From Paulinella micropora (lineage: Eukaryota > Cercozoa > Imbricatea > Euglyphida), in the NCBI GenBank assembly GCA_009731375.1, contig BJOX01000254.1, positions 640,859 through 686,500 of the forward strand: a DNA stretch of 45,642 nucleotides, written 5' to 3'. The number at the start of each line of letters is the position of its first letter. Position 1 is the stretch's first letter. The notes under the pieces were generated by a model, which was given only the letters and a program-made list of their open reading frames with translations, was not told the DNA's origin and did no database searches. This document shows positions 30,931-42,638 of the stretch, piece by piece. Made by a program: the position numbers and the translations under genes.

Positions 30931-31904
30931 TTCTTTTCGTCACTTTTTTTTTTTGTTTTTTCTTTATTGTCCTGGTGTTCGATGCAAGCTCAGCTCGGAC
31001 CATTGACAGGGCATGTGACAATGGCCACTTTCTGCCGTCTGCTCACATGCATACTTCCATACTAATACATTTTCAATTACATACATGCACATAAATTACA
31101 TACATAAGATGCATTACATACATAAGGTTTCAACTCAGCTTCTAGCCTTAAGCATGATAGCATGTGTATTAATGTTATATAATTACTACTGCTACGGTAC
31201 TTTGAAAATTGAGTGTCATAAAGTATAGGTGTCAGTCAATGACTTCAATCATAACTTAGGACTTAGGATGAATTGCTGAGTGTCAATCAAAAATGATGTC
31301 ATAGCAGGAACCCGACATGACGTCACCAAAATTGTTGGGGGCCACGTAATGATGAGCATTCGCCCGGATGATGGGTAGCCCAGCGGTTGCTTGAAATCAA
31401 ATCATGTTCAAGACTTATCATATGTAATTTCATCGCCCAGCTCTTAGTTCAAATCGTTATTCCCAGCGATTTGCGCCGCTGCGCGGACGGCTACCGTTAC
31501 GTAGGATAGTTAATTTGTCAAATGAAGGACACTGACAATTACTGATAAATAAGGTACTGTTACGTAATTTGTTATATCCAGATTGATCTAAAGAATTCTA
31601 GTCAGAACCTCTTTAGTTTTGTGACGTCAGCAGTCGTTTTAGAATTCGGTTTATTAAATTGCGCATTACTGTGACGAACCAGTCACTCTGAAAACAGTAG
31701 GTAAAGTCCCCATAAACTGTAGCACTTTAAAGTACTTAAGGTTGTGAGAGTTGTGAACGAGAAGGAGACCAGTTACTTGAACGGGTATGCAAAGCATGCC
31801 GTCACCCAGGTTCCAATGATATGATGGGACTAATAAATTTTACTCAGGGTTTCGATACAAACTCGAAAACCACATGGAGGGAGTAAGTGTCTGGAACGGT
31901 GCAT
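30931..31904. other. No supported gene; possible LTR debris
   Basis: AT-rich, no convincing frame. ATTGTTGGGGGCCACGTAAT at about 31331 resembles the start of a gypsy-type LTR, so 31335-31900 may be the 3' LTR or flank of the element carrying the frame at 27801, but no partner copy was found by eye. Confidence 0.35.
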
Positions 31905-32197
31905 TGGACAAGTTAATTAGATCCTAGTCCACTCAGTACAGCATAACCGTGGAGTCACAGTAGCTTCACTCTCCTTAGTACGTAATACTTCAAGTTAGTA
32001 ATTGTGTATTACCATATTTTCTGGTACTGGTGGCGAGTTGCCTTTTATGTTCATATATTACCAATTTGGTGAGGTTGGTTTCCTTTTTGGTTCTTTTGAA
32101 TCTCAGTATGACGCAGTAAATGATGGTAGACAACTGGGATCCCGGAGCCTCCGGTTAACAGGCTAGCTTCCCTACCCGGATCCTTCAATTTTTCCCA
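31905..32197 (+). repeat. 5' LTR of the LARD-like element (293 bp)
   Basis: Compared with the 3' LTR it lacks nine bases (AAGTATTCC after AGTAATTG) and has one substitution (ATGTTC versus ATGTTA). The following TCGGGTTATGAAGCC is where a primer-binding site would lie, but I could not match it to a tRNA. Confidence 0.85.
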
Positions 32198-34693
32198 TCG
32201 GGTTATGAAGCCTTGCTAGTGCTTTCCCCTGCAAGAAGCCGCTAACGGAAGGAGGGGGTAGGGAAATGAAGAGTCTGCAGTGTGACGTGGCTTCGAAAGT
32301 GAGAGTTGGCGTCTGCCAGAAGGACCACAGCGCATCGGTCTGTGTCTCTGCCAAAGAGGCACAGCAGCAGGCAAGTTGGCAGCAAGAAATGTTTGGTTGC
32401 TGCGGAGTTTGTGTTCTGCTTTGTTTTGCAGAGCTGGACTCGTGGGAAATCCTACGGGTATCGATGGCTCATTTTGGCGTGACTGTGAGTCGTCGGGTGG
32501 AGCTACGAGTGGTTTTGCCTCGTCTTTGTCCGTTCGGCAGATGAGATCGGTCTGTCGGTGTGAGACTGCGAGACTACGTTCCCTCTGTACTAGAAGGAGG
32601 GGAAAACCAGTCTAGTTTAGAGGCGGCTTTATTGCGTACTCTGTTCGTTGACCTTCTAGTGCCTTTCAGTACTCGTTAGTATGTTGTTAGACTAGGGGGC
32701 ATAGACCTTTGTGGAAGCCTGTACTGTTTGCCGCACCGTCTCAGGGGCTGAAGGTCTATGGTTGGGTAGGGGCTCGCTACCTCTTTTAGTTTGTTTGTCA
32801 GACACCGACCCGGAAAGTGCCCGAAAAACGGGGGCCAAGCCTACAATATCGCGAAGTAGGGTGTGTGGGACTTATGTTTATCAGTCGGGTGGCTGCCCAC
32901 ACATGTAATGTTCTGATCAGTGTTGTAACCATGGGTTATAGCGGGGTGGTGGAGGGATTAACTTTAGTTACCCCCAAGTTTGTTTGCTCTGACGAGAGCA
33001 TGAGTTTGGAAGACAATGATACGGGGAGGCACCTGAGGCTGTACAGCTAGATATGGCGAACCCGAGCGTTGGTGACTGTTTTCTTTTTGTTTTGGGGTTG
33101 GAGCAGGCAGCCCGTTTGCTGCTTGCGTGGGACCCCAGGGGGACAGGAAGGCTTGTATCAGACATTCGAGACCTTTTCCCTGTAAATTGGAGCAGTGTAA
33201 GCCCACTGACATGGTGTGGTGGGGGACATGTTGCTGTTTGGATATTGGGCAGCTTCAGGTCGTGGAAGGGCCGGCTGGCGTTGCTTGCAGCTGTTTCTGC
33301 TCTTCATGTACATTCATATTTTACCCACTCACACATTTGTTTCATTGCATGCACCGTTGGACAACTTTATAGACATGCTTCTTTTGGGTCTGTGTGCATG
33401 CTGGTTGTGTTGCTCTTTTTGGTGGCTCAGTTTAGTGTTGATGCAAGAGTCAAGGGACGACAAGAGACCTTTGAGGTCCAACAGAACACACATTATAGAT
33501 ATGTGGTGTGTTAGCGTTTTATGTGTGTAAAGAGCCAAGGGGCATTCAGATTTTATTCAAGAGGCCAGAGGCACATTTAGTAGCCCAGAGCCCACTCTAT
33601 AGAAAGGTGAGATGTTAAATGAGAGCACAGGTTGAGATAGACATAGGCAGAACATTCAGTCTATCATGGCTGAAAAACATACACAAATTTCACTGGTTTT
33701 TACGGGACATTTTTCATGTGTTGAGCTGTGCTCATGGAGCTATGTTGGCCTCACTTGTCCTGTTCGTGCGCTGGCGTGTCTGTGTGGTGTCAGTGAATTG
33801 TTCCTTTTGCTTCCCACTTTGTGTGCATTCAGTCTAAAGCTTTTGCTGAGGTGGGGGGGAGTGTTTGTTGAAAACTTGACACACACATGACCATACCTAG
33901 CATCTGGGTGGATGGTACCTGACTTTACTTCCTTTGTTTATGCTCTGCGAGCTCTTTGCTATGACATTTATTTAGTTGCTGGCACGTGCTTTCATGTTCG
34001 GTCTGTCTGTGCTTTCTCTCGTTCTGGAATTTACTTTTGGACCTTGCTCCCTTTCTTCGGCTCGGTGTGGAACGTTGGACTCTTGTCGGCTTTGGGAAGT
34101 TTGTTGGGTGCCCTGGCGGGTGCTGGGACCTTTTCCCTTATTCGGTTCATTGGACAATCTCTTTCTCTTTCATTTTCTCCTTGTGTGAGTTTGAGAGGTG
34201 GCGTCGTTACTTTAGTTGTCGTTTTGGATCTTTGGTGGATGTCACGCCGGATGACAGTCTTCTTTGGTTTTGGCATGGAGTGACAGAGTTGGTGGGTGTT
34301 TCGCAAGGCGCCGGATGGACTCGGTTTGATTCAGAATGGTCCATCGTGTCCTTTGCTTTATTTTCGACCCGGATGGTTGGACTAGGGACGAGAGTGGACT
34401 TCTGGTTAGTGTGCACGCTCGTTGGCGTTGTTTGGACTGGTCTTGCGGTATCATTTGTGCACATAGTAACTTTCAGCTCCTGGTCGGGGCTGTTTATCTT
34501 GTGGCGCGCGTGTTTCGGATATATTGCCATACTGAATTGGGCTGGCGGACAATTTACTTTTGGTTAGCGCGTGAGCCCATCGTGGGCGGATTGCAATGCT
34601 TCAGTTTCATCCGCTTCAGTGGTTATTTCAGAGGAGTTGTCGGCTGCGTGGCTACGGCGTGGAGCAGCGGCGACGCTGGCAAGGTTCATCGGT

Positions 34694-34716
34694 GGGTCTG
34701 TCTTCGTGAAAGACCC
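34694..34716. repeat. Structured motif, copy 1, inside the LARD-like element
   Basis: GGGTCTGTCTTCG..AGACCCC can fold with a 6-bp stem (GGGTCT/AGACCC). It is followed by CAAATCAGGCC and a CT-rich run, as is copy 2 at 35769. Confidence 0.6.
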
Positions 34717-35768
34717 CAAATCAGGCCGCCTCCCCTCTTATTCGTTCTCTGTCGTTGTTGGGTGATGGAATTCGCTCTTCAGTTTGCAGTTTAGGCGAGC
34801 ACATGTTGCACTTGCTGTGCATGTTGTGGTGTGAGCCACAGAATCGTGGGAGCTCCGCAGCGAGCGTGGGGGAGGTGCGGCGGCAGACACCGCTCCTTTG
34901 TTTTGGGTTAGTCTGCGGTGGTTTCCGCCTGGGTTCGTTTCAACAGGCGGTGGTGGCCCCAGGTTGTGGGCATGGTGGACTGTATTGTTTGCGACGTTTA
35001 GTTCAGAGCTGTTGGGGGCAGGAGCCTCAGTGAAATGGGTGGAGTCACTTTCGGCGGCAGTTGTTTTTCCCCTCATTTATGAAGGAGGGATGAAGGACAC
35101 GGACATTTTGGCAATTGGACATTGTTGGTGCTTTGGCGGGGTTGTGCCTTCGGTTTGGTTTTGGCGCGTCTATTCTTCCGGCAGTGTGGAACCTGTGGCA
35201 GTCATTGCTCTCCCTCACTTTGCGGGGTGGCTGTTTTGGTCCCTGCGTTGTTTGTATGGAGTCGGCGGCATACCGTCGGATTGTCAGCAGAGGGGGAGGG
35301 CATGAGCCCATGGTTTTCGGGTAGCGTGTTGGTGTTGGCACGAGATGGACCTTTGTTTCGGGACAGCCGCGCGGTAGCGCGGTTGGGTTGCCCTTTTCGA
35401 GCAAGGGGGGGCAAGGAGCAGTTTTTGCCTAGTAAGTAAGACATTGATGGCGCAGGAGCGCAGATTGCCTTTGAGGCAAGGCCGAATGCAGCAGGAGCTG
35501 TGGTGAGGGCCACAAACATTTGTGTGGTCAAATGGTCAGGGTACGCAAAGTGCTGTGACAACAAAAGGGTCACATACCTGCAGGTGGGAGAGGCTCAGGG
35601 AGCCTAAGTTTTTGCCTTACTTTAACTTTCGCTTTGGCGGTGGGCTCCGGTGGTGGAGCATGTGTACTTCTGGAGCAGCCGGAAATCCGGGCTCTACGTG
35701 GTAAGCGGCAAGGTGGTCGTCCGGTGGGCGTGGTTGAGCAGAAGGCTCAAAGGGAGCTGCACTTCAGT

Positions 35769-35791
35769 GGGTCTGTCTTCAGGACAGACCC
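35769..35791. repeat. Structured motif, copy 2, perfect 9-bp hairpin
   Basis: GGGTCTGTC-TTCAG-GACAGACCC. It shares context with copy 1 (CAAACAGGCC and a CT-rich run). Both copies also translate to a GSVF..DPK phrase, so a coding origin in a decayed RNase H-like region is possible. Confidence 0.7.
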
Positions 35792-36660
35792 CAAACAGGC
35801 CAGTTACCTCTCTTCTTTGTACGCGGACTTTAGGCCGTGGGGGTGGTAGTGCAGCGAGCGCATGGACATGTTTGTTGTCTGTGTCTGAGGCAAGGGCGCC
35901 TAATTGCGGAGCGGCGCTTGAATGGTGAAATCGTAGCGGAGGTGTGTTCTTGCGGGGTCTGGGCGGCGATGTGGAGCGCGGCAGGAGTAGCAAGGGCGCA
36001 GCGCGCGAGACGTGGACCTGAGTGGTCATCTGTGGGAAAGGAAATGGACGACTTTCTTTCATCTGTTCTTCTTTCGGAATGGTATGTGGCGAGTTTGCAC
36101 ACGGATGCAGTTGTCAGTAGCTTGCATCATGGAAGGACTTGCGAGAGCGCCACAGGTGGGGCGTTGGTGTGTTTTGGTTCAGCGGTTGGCCGGTGGCCAG
36201 GATGCTGAGTGGGGGTCCAGTTTTTAGGACCGGCCGTGGACAATTGGAGCTTACTCTTCGGCTACAAAACCTTTCGGGGAAGTGGGTGCGGCGGTCACGG
36301 CCGCGAGCGGTGAGTCAGCCGGAGACTTAGGGACTTGAATCAAAGTTTTGCTCTTGGAGAAGAGCCAGCATGGCAGTTTTGTTACCACGGGAGCGGTTTT
36401 GCAGTTGCCCTTTGGACGGTGCCAGTCAGGTGAGCTTTTTTGAGCCTGGACCCACGGATGGTCATTTGGTGGTTGGTGCTCGGTGTGCACCTGGACTTTG
36501 CTTCCGGTTGGGGAGCATTTCTGCAATGGTGCAGTGGGAGGTTTGCCAGGCTTTTTGCCGTCGTTTTGGTTGTGGAGGCCATAGTCGTCTGGCGATGTGG
36601 AACCTTTTCTGCTTGATGATGGTCGGAGCGCGACGAACGTCTTTCTTCTTCCTCCATCAA

Positions 36661-36691
36661 GGGGGGGGGGGGGGGGGGGGTNNNNNNNNNN
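36661..36691. other. Poly-G run and assembly gap
   Basis: Twenty G followed by T and ten N (36682-36691). The homopolymer probably broke the assembly. Confidence 0.95.
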
Positions 36692-37824
36692 AGCATGATG
36701 AGCCCATGGCTTTTGGTGCACGAGGTGTTGCTGGTCGGCCGGATGTTCTGGATCAGTTGGCCGCGGGCCGAGGCAAAAGGCGCATGTTTGCCGGCAGTGA
36801 TGGCCGATGGATGCCCGGAGTTGGTAGTTATGGCATAGCGGTGTGTTGCGCCGGGTAGGCGCGGGAGGACGGTGGAGCTTCGCCGTTTGGTCTAATGTCG
36901 CTACGGCAGAAGGCGCCACCCTTGGCAGATGGAGGCGCGGTGGTGAGCTATTTGGACGCTATTGCCTATGTTTCGGGGATGAACGTTGAATCATGGACGG
37001 CGGAGCCGGGCGGCGGGGCAGGGGGAGTTCCCTGTAAGGCTGGACGGTGGGTCGCCCTCCGGGGCGGGTCATGCGTCAAGTTTATGGAACGACCGTCGGG
37101 TTTCCCCTTGATTTCTTTTATTTTTGACTGCTCATTCTTAGTTGGACCTCGGGGGAGTGCATTTTGCCCGTGTTCGAAGTTACCTTTGATTGGTAGAGTT
37201 TTTCATGTTTGTGTCGTATCTTCCGTTTTATTTCATATGATTGTTGGTGTTGCATACATATGCATGGCGTCATTGATTTTCTTTTACCTGTTGGGTTACA
37301 TGCGGTGATGTTAAGGTTATTTGCACTTATCCTAAGTTGCTGTATTACGTAATTAACTTTCGACTTTATCTGTTGCTTTGTGCTTGGCTTAAGGTTAAGC
37401 AAGTGGATAGTAACTGCGTGCCTTTACATTTGGTAATTGTTAATGCTTTGTCGTACGTTTTGTGTTTGTCGTTTGAAGCGAAATTAGGTTCTGCAATGTT
37501 TGTTGTACATTCAATTGGTACGTTGCTGTATTTGGATCATATTTGACTTTGACTGTCTTATGTGCTTTGTTCATGTACTCGGATAGCCTATCGACAGGGG
37601 CGAGTCAGCAGATGATGTGATTCCTGATATGAATGTTTCTTCTTGTCAGACCTAGCAAATTTTCGCTGTTATTAAGTAGTAAGTTTGTTCATCTGAGTAC
37701 AGGGTGAGACTTGTGTGTTGGGTAGTGTTGCACTTGGGATGGGGATAGTTTTGCTCTTGATTCTCCTCATGCATCGGGCCGCGTCTTTGCTGAGATGTCC
37801 TAGGCCCTAATTAAGGGGGAGCAT

Positions 37825-38126
37825 TGGACAAGTTAATTAGATCCTAGTCCACTCAGTACAGCATAACCGTGGAGTCACAGTAGCTTCACTCTCCTTAGTA
37901 CGTAATACTTCAAGTTAGTAATTGAAGTATTCCTGTATTACCATATTTTCTGGTACTGGTGGCGAGTTGCCTTTTATGTTAATATATTACCAATTTGGTG
38001 AGGTTGGTTTCCTTTTTGGTTCTTTTGAATCTCAGTATGACGCAGTAAATGATGGTAGACAACTGGGATCCCGGAGCCTCCGGTTAACAGGCTAGCTTCC
38101 CTACCCGGATCCTTCAATTTTTCCCA
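37825..38126 (+). repeat. 3' LTR of the LARD-like element (302 bp)
   Basis: Direct copy of 31905-32197 with a 9-bp insertion; otherwise one mismatch by eye. It is preceded by the polypurine tract TTAAGGGGGA and GCAT. Confidence 0.85.
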
Positions 38127-38524
38127 TCGCGGGGAGGCAGTGAGACTAGCTTTCTCATATCCCGTTATTGCAAAGGCGAAATACCACCGTCTATGTCGGA
38201 TCACAATGATGCAATGAAGTTAGAGGAGAGAGTTGCAAGAAGAGCAGGTCTACTCCCCTGCATAGTACTGTGACTATAAAGTCAGTACTTGACTTTTCGG
38301 TTTTCTTACATACATTATGCGCAGCATCAGGCAATAGCGTTATTGCCGGATACGTGCGTGCTTCTTGCGAAGGTTTCGGTCAGTAAAATGCAATCCAGCG
38401 GAAATTGTCTACCAGGTCCAAGTAACTGAAGATTCTACCTAATAATGCGTAAGTGAGTGCTGCATTTACAGTCTGCTTGACGCTAGCGGCGTTAAGCTGT
38501 TAGAACTAATAATCAATATTAATA
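38127..38524. other. Flank between the LTR element and the MITE; no gene seen
   Basis: No convincing frame on either strand. The sequence is unremarkable apart from its position between two mobile elements. Confidence 0.4.
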
Positions 38525-38798
38525 TTGCTGTTGACATTCAAGACAACAACAAAAATTAGTTTTTCATTTTTGTGTCAGATTTTCATTTTTGTGACAGTTT
38601 TTCATTTTTGTGACAAAAATTCAAATTTTCAAATTTAACGGTAACATTTCGCGAAAATTTACGATATTTTGCGGACGAATATAGCAGTTAATTTGAAAAA
38701 TTCAAATTTTCACCCAAAATCAAAATTCCAACCAAAACTGAAATTCCAACCAAAACAGAAAAATCAATTTTTTTTGTTGTCTTGAATGTCAACAGCAA
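38525..38798. mobile_element. MITE, 274 bp, with TA target duplication
   Basis: Terminal inverted repeats of about 30 bp, TTGCTGTTGACATTCAAGAC... at the left and its complement ...GTCTTGAATGTCAACAGCAA at the right, are nearly perfect. TA flanks both ends (38523-38524 and 38799-38800), as expected for Tc1/mariner-type insertion. The interior is non-coding and AT-rich, with three TTTTTCATTTTTGTG units and CCAACCAAAAC pairs. Confidence 0.85.
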
Positions 38799-38800
38799 TA

Positions 38801-39325
38801 GTTACATGGGCCGGCCGTATAGGAGTAACGGTGTCGGTAGAGCCATTACTTATATCCTGCCAGTCATATTGTTCTGCGCGCCTTCCGTTGGTTTGGCGCG
38901 TTATTAAAGCTTTGTTACTGCAGACGTGGTCTACTGTGAGTTCCGGATCATTATATTAAGTTATACTGGTCAAACAGGTTATTGAGCCTTGTAGTGCGAA
39001 CTCTGACACAGAGCTTTAATCGCTAACATACATTTTTGGTGAGCTGGCACTAGGCAGTCACGCAAAAGTGTGCATCTACTTGACGTGCAGAAGGCAGTCA
39101 ATCATTATTACATAAGACGTGCTGTAGGCAGTCCCTATCTTTCCTACCTGTGGTAAGACTAGGTACGATAGGTACTAGGACACCACACCCCTATTTTCCC
39201 CTATCTTTTCACCCTCACTCACCTCAGGTTAGTGAGCGTCTGATAGTAGTCGAGCATATCTCCTATCTTCCGCACTTCGCATACTAGACCAACATGGCAA
39301 ACCCCATGTTTGAGCTAAGTTCAGA
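38801..39325 (+). other. Leader, possibly 5' LTR remnant, of the copia-like element
   Basis: Non-coding. ATACATTTTTGGTGAGCTGG at about 39026 resembles the LTR end and primer-site context of copia-type elements, and the motif AGGCAGTC occurs three times (about 39052, 39090 and 39126). No matching 3' LTR lies in the window. Confidence 0.35.
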
Positions 39326-40882
39326 ATGGAACCTCCCAAACTCCATGACGACAAACCGGACACACTGCTTGCAGTGATTGGAGCAACCAATCCTAGCGTC
39401 CTGTCAGTCATCCCTGGATGTGAGGATCATCCATTCGTCAAAGCCATGAAAGAACCTAATGTTTTAGTTCCCCCTGACTCTCCCATTGAGGATCCTCTAC
39501 TTTCCCCAAAGGAAGGAGATGAGACCACTGGTAAAGTCAAGAAGGAACCACAAACATCAGTGAAAGCTGAACCTAAATCTGACGAGTTGGGAGACTCCGA
39601 GGTAGTCACTATTCCTACTGAGCTGAAAAGCAAAGTACCAATATTGACCCTCGGAAGCAAACCAACTGGAATATTTAGTTCTCAGCGAGCTGCTAGGCAT
39701 TACGGAACCGTCGAGAAGCAAAAGAAGGAATCCCTCAAAAGGATACTATTTGCTTATTTGTTGCAGTCTTGCTCCCATGACCGCAAAGTCATGGCAGTGA
39801 TGCAACAAGGGGAAATGGATGGTGTCGCTTGTTTCCTTGCACTGCAAAAACATTACGGGGGGCTTGAATTAGTCAAGTTCCAAGAGGACCAGCAAACCAT
39901 CTACCACTCGTATCCCAAAAGGATGAAGGATGTGAGTACATGGTTGGCAGCGTACCTCAACATAGTTGAGAAACAAGAGAAACGAATGCGAGCTCCCATC
40001 TCCATCCCCATGAAAGCAGACATGATCATAAACAAATTAAAACATCTACCTCCTTTTGCTCGCTACTATGAGAATGTTTGGTTGTCTTTACTCCCACAAC
40101 AGAGACCTGACTGGGACGCTTTCTTGCAGATAGTGCAACAAATCGCCCAAGGAAGTGTCTCTCTAACCAAAACACAGAAACTGTATGGGACCGGCAGCTC
40201 ACGTGCCGACCCTAGTATTACAGTTAATCTCATAGGAGCAAGAGAAAGACAAGCAAGGGGAGACAGGATCACATGTTTCAATTGTAACAATGAACATGTC
40301 ATGAAGTTCTGTCTTGTGCGTTGTCTCTTAAAAGACTGTCCAATGGATGGCCATGGTCCCAATGACTGTCCTTTAAGACTGCAAGCAGCCAGGACAGTAG
40401 CACTAGCTCGAGGGACAGAAGGAAGAAAGAGCAGTAAGAGTACTAAGATTGAGAAGAGTGAGACAAGCACAGACAGAGAGAAGAGTGCTAAGAAGAAAGG
40501 GAAGGAGAGACGTAAGTTGAAAGCATCTGATTTCGTGAAGGGTAAAAAGAAAGCCATCAGTCTGAATGCGGGGGGTTCAGACTCATCACTCAATCAGCCA
40601 CCCAGCGCATCTGGAAGAGCTGGAGAGCAAGCCGGGAGGATGGAGCAAGCGCCACGACAAGTAAGGTCAGTGAGAGAGAGCAGTACCACCACACCTACCT
40701 TCATGTCTAACGCTTACCAAAGCTCTATCAAAATAATCCCTAAGCTGCACGAGAACAACTTCAAGACCTCTTTAGACATGGCAGCAGACCCCACCCCCCA
40801 AGGAGCAATTTACCCACTTGGGGATGGGGTGGGGGTTGCTACGTTTCAAAAAGGGGTACAAAAAAGTTTCTCAGTACCCTAG
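39326..40882 (+). CDS. Copia-like Gag, intact 518-codon frame
   Basis: ATG 39326 to TAG 40880-40882. The N-terminal 130 residues are acidic and Pro/Lys-rich. The capsid-like part (about residues 135-300) is helical, with LKRILFAYLLQSC and KADMIINKLKHLPPF, matching the general Gag pattern of copia-type elements. A canonical-type zinc knuckle, C317-x2-C320-x3-H324-x4-C329 (40274-40312), is followed by additional Cys/His residues and a basic Lys/Arg/Ser tail. Gag would package the RNA in particles. It is the only complete frame of the element; protease and integrase downstream are broken, so it could still act in trans or simply be young. Start choice is the first ATG of the frame. Confidence 0.7.
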   Translation: MEPPKLHDDKPDTLLAVIGATNPSVLSVIPGCEDHPFVKAMKEPNVLVPPDSPIEDPLLSPKEGDETTGKVKKEPQTSVKAEPKSDELGDSEVVTIPTELKSKVPILTLGSKPTGIFSSQRAARHYGTVEKQKKESLKRILFAYLLQSCSHDRKVMAVMQQGEMDGVACFLALQKHYGGLELVKFQEDQQTIYHSYPKRMKDVSTWLAAYLNIVEKQEKRMRAPISIPMKADMIINKLKHLPPFARYYENVWLSLLPQQRPDWDAFLQIVQQIAQGSVSLTKTQKLYGTGSSRADPSITVNLIGARERQARGDRITCFNCNNEHVMKFCLVRCLLKDCPMDGHGPNDCPLRLQAARTVALARGTEGRKSSKSTKIEKSETSTDREKSAKKKGKERRKLKASDFVKGKKKAISLNAGGSDSSLNQPPSASGRAGEQAGRMEQAPRQVRSVRESSTTTPTFMSNAYQSSIKIIPKLHENNFKTSLDMAADPTPQGAIYPLGDGVGVATFQKGVQKSFSVP

Positions 40883-41356
40883 TCATAAAGGAAATAGACG
40901 GGCCGACACTCAATCTTCATGCCCAACCTATACTTCAGGACACCTCACACATACCTAGTGCAAAACAGTGTGAGGCCATAGCCGAGAGTACAGGGAGGCG
41001 GTCCGGGTGTGAATGGAACTTTCCGCGGCCCGGAGGGGTGTAGGGGAAGGGGCTAAGCTAGCAACACGGTTAGGTGAAGGGTTTGACTTCTGTGCTAGGC
41101 ACACAACGCAAGAAAACAGCAGGGCAACTATTTTAGAGATATATAGGTCTAAGCTTAGGGCAGGGTTTTTACCCCTCCAAACTCATTCATATTATCCCCT
41201 AATGAGTGTCTTACTGTCGAATGGGTCAAACCCCTTGTTGAGCAGAAAGTTGCGAAGCCCGCTCCTTACCTACCAACACCATCCATATCACCACCTACGT
41301 CTTCCTCTTCCTCATCCTCAGCCATTCATCAACCAGCTAGGTCTGTAACGTCGACG

Positions 41357-42154
41357 TTGCCGTCGTCCGTTCCAGTCTCAGCAAGGAAGATGACGACTGA
41401 GGAGGAAGAAGAATGGAAGGACCTACCGTGGCATTGGGACGGAGAGAACAGGGTTAGAGTAGTAACTGAGGGGGATGGTGCGATCCCAGAGATTAGTGAG
41501 TGCAAACGTTTTCTCAAGGCCCTCATTCAAGGTGCTGAGGGATTACAAGTAAGAGGTTCCCTCGTTACTAAAGCAGATGGGGAGGTCGACAAGCTTTACT
41601 GTGACCCTTTCACTGCTTTGGAAGAATGTATTGTCACCTATGCTACGAAGCACAAAAATCAGTTTGCCCGTGGCATAGTGGCATCATTCCCATTCATTCC
41701 CGAATGGATGGGGGAAACGTCTTTCGCTCTCTCTGGTAGTACTGCCTCGGCAGATGCCAACTTGTCTGAACTGTCGCACGCACCCTCAACATCATCTACC
41801 TCATCACAACCATCACGTTCACATTCCCAGTCATCTGAACCAGAACGATCTGACTGTGTCATCATGATGATGGAAAATGAAGAGGGTAGGGGAGAGGTCC
41901 TCAACCAGTCTGAAATGATGTGGGTAGATGATAGCGGAGCGAGCGAATGTCAATCCCCACATAAAGAGTCTTTCGTCCGAATGAAACTAGACCCTCAGAA
42001 TTTTAGGATAGCTAAGGGTAGCATTCGCACGGAATACAAAGGCAAGGTGGAGATGCGGATGTCAGGTTCCCACGGACAGGAAATTTATGTATCTGATTCC
42101 CACACCACTTACAATCCACATCTGAGGTATGAACTTGTCTCTACCTCAGCGTGA
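41357..42154 (+). pseudogene. Copia-like protease region
   Basis: A 265-codon frame whose N-terminal half is acidic with a Ser-rich linker. Near residue 192 it reads WVDDSGASECQSPH (Asp at 41930-41932), the DSGAS signature of copia-type aspartic proteases, followed by G-rich strands and a Y.L.S end as in the family. The frame ends at TGA 42152-42154 before integrase. A second small frame at 42173-42397 continues with polar sequence of unknown role. The region between Gag and this frame (40883-41356) is broken by stops. Confidence 0.55.
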
Positions 42155-42638
42155 GTTAAGAAGGGTCTAGCTGTGGTGCATCAGAACAACCAAATTGTTG
42201 TCCTAAGGGAGCCTGTCCCCATCGTAGAGGAGCAGATTGTCGTGCGGGGGAGATCACTGCCAAACAACCTCTCGGTATTTGACCCCCCTGGCATGGCACC
42301 GCTTAACCCTAACGAATGGTACGATCCTGTTCCTTTGAACAGACAGATTGTGAAGGTTGAGGGTGATACCCCATCACCCTCTACCATCACATTCTGACTT
42401 CCTCCTACTCACCCTTCTAAGAAAGCATCTCTACCTATATATCATGATGTATATTCTGATGTATCACCGTGTATGTGTGGTTGGAGATGTAACGAGATAA
42501 AACTGTATGGCATACAGACACGAAGCTGAGAACGAGAAGGGTGAGAGTATAGGACAGGGTTTGTCATGTTGTAGCGTTATGATCGATGATGTCTGTTGAA
42601 ATGCTCGTCATAACTGTGAACATGATGCCAAATGTGGT

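Larger units (their letters stand above)
31905..38126 (+). mobile_element. Large non-autonomous LTR retroelement (LARD-like)
   Basis: Two directly repeated LTRs (31905-32197 and 37825-38126) enclose about 5.6 kb. They begin TGGACAAG and end TTTCCCA. A polypurine tract, TTAAGGGGGA, lies four bases before the 3' LTR. The interior is G/T-rich and has no intact gag, protease, RT or integrase. Only a weak RNase H-like trace is visible (IDGAGAQ...NAAGAVV at about 35443-35500). Target duplications are not visible, even allowing for the four bases before and three after that the LTRs share. Near-identical LTRs with a non-coding interior suggest recent mobilisation by another element's proteins. Confidence 0.7.

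Noticed and set aside
30231-31094. Poly-Ser/Phe/Leu and poly-Glu/Lys/Arg proteins
   Set aside because: All six frames of a TTC tract are open; no support for translation.
33050-37550. Hydrophobic frames that look like membrane proteins
   Set aside because: The G/T-rich strand gives Leu/Phe/Val/Trp codons by composition; frames are short, start at random and overlap, inside a retroelement interior.
41013-41348. Independent small gene between copia Gag and protease
   Set aside because: The segment lies within the copia-like element and looks like broken linker sequence rather than a separate gene.
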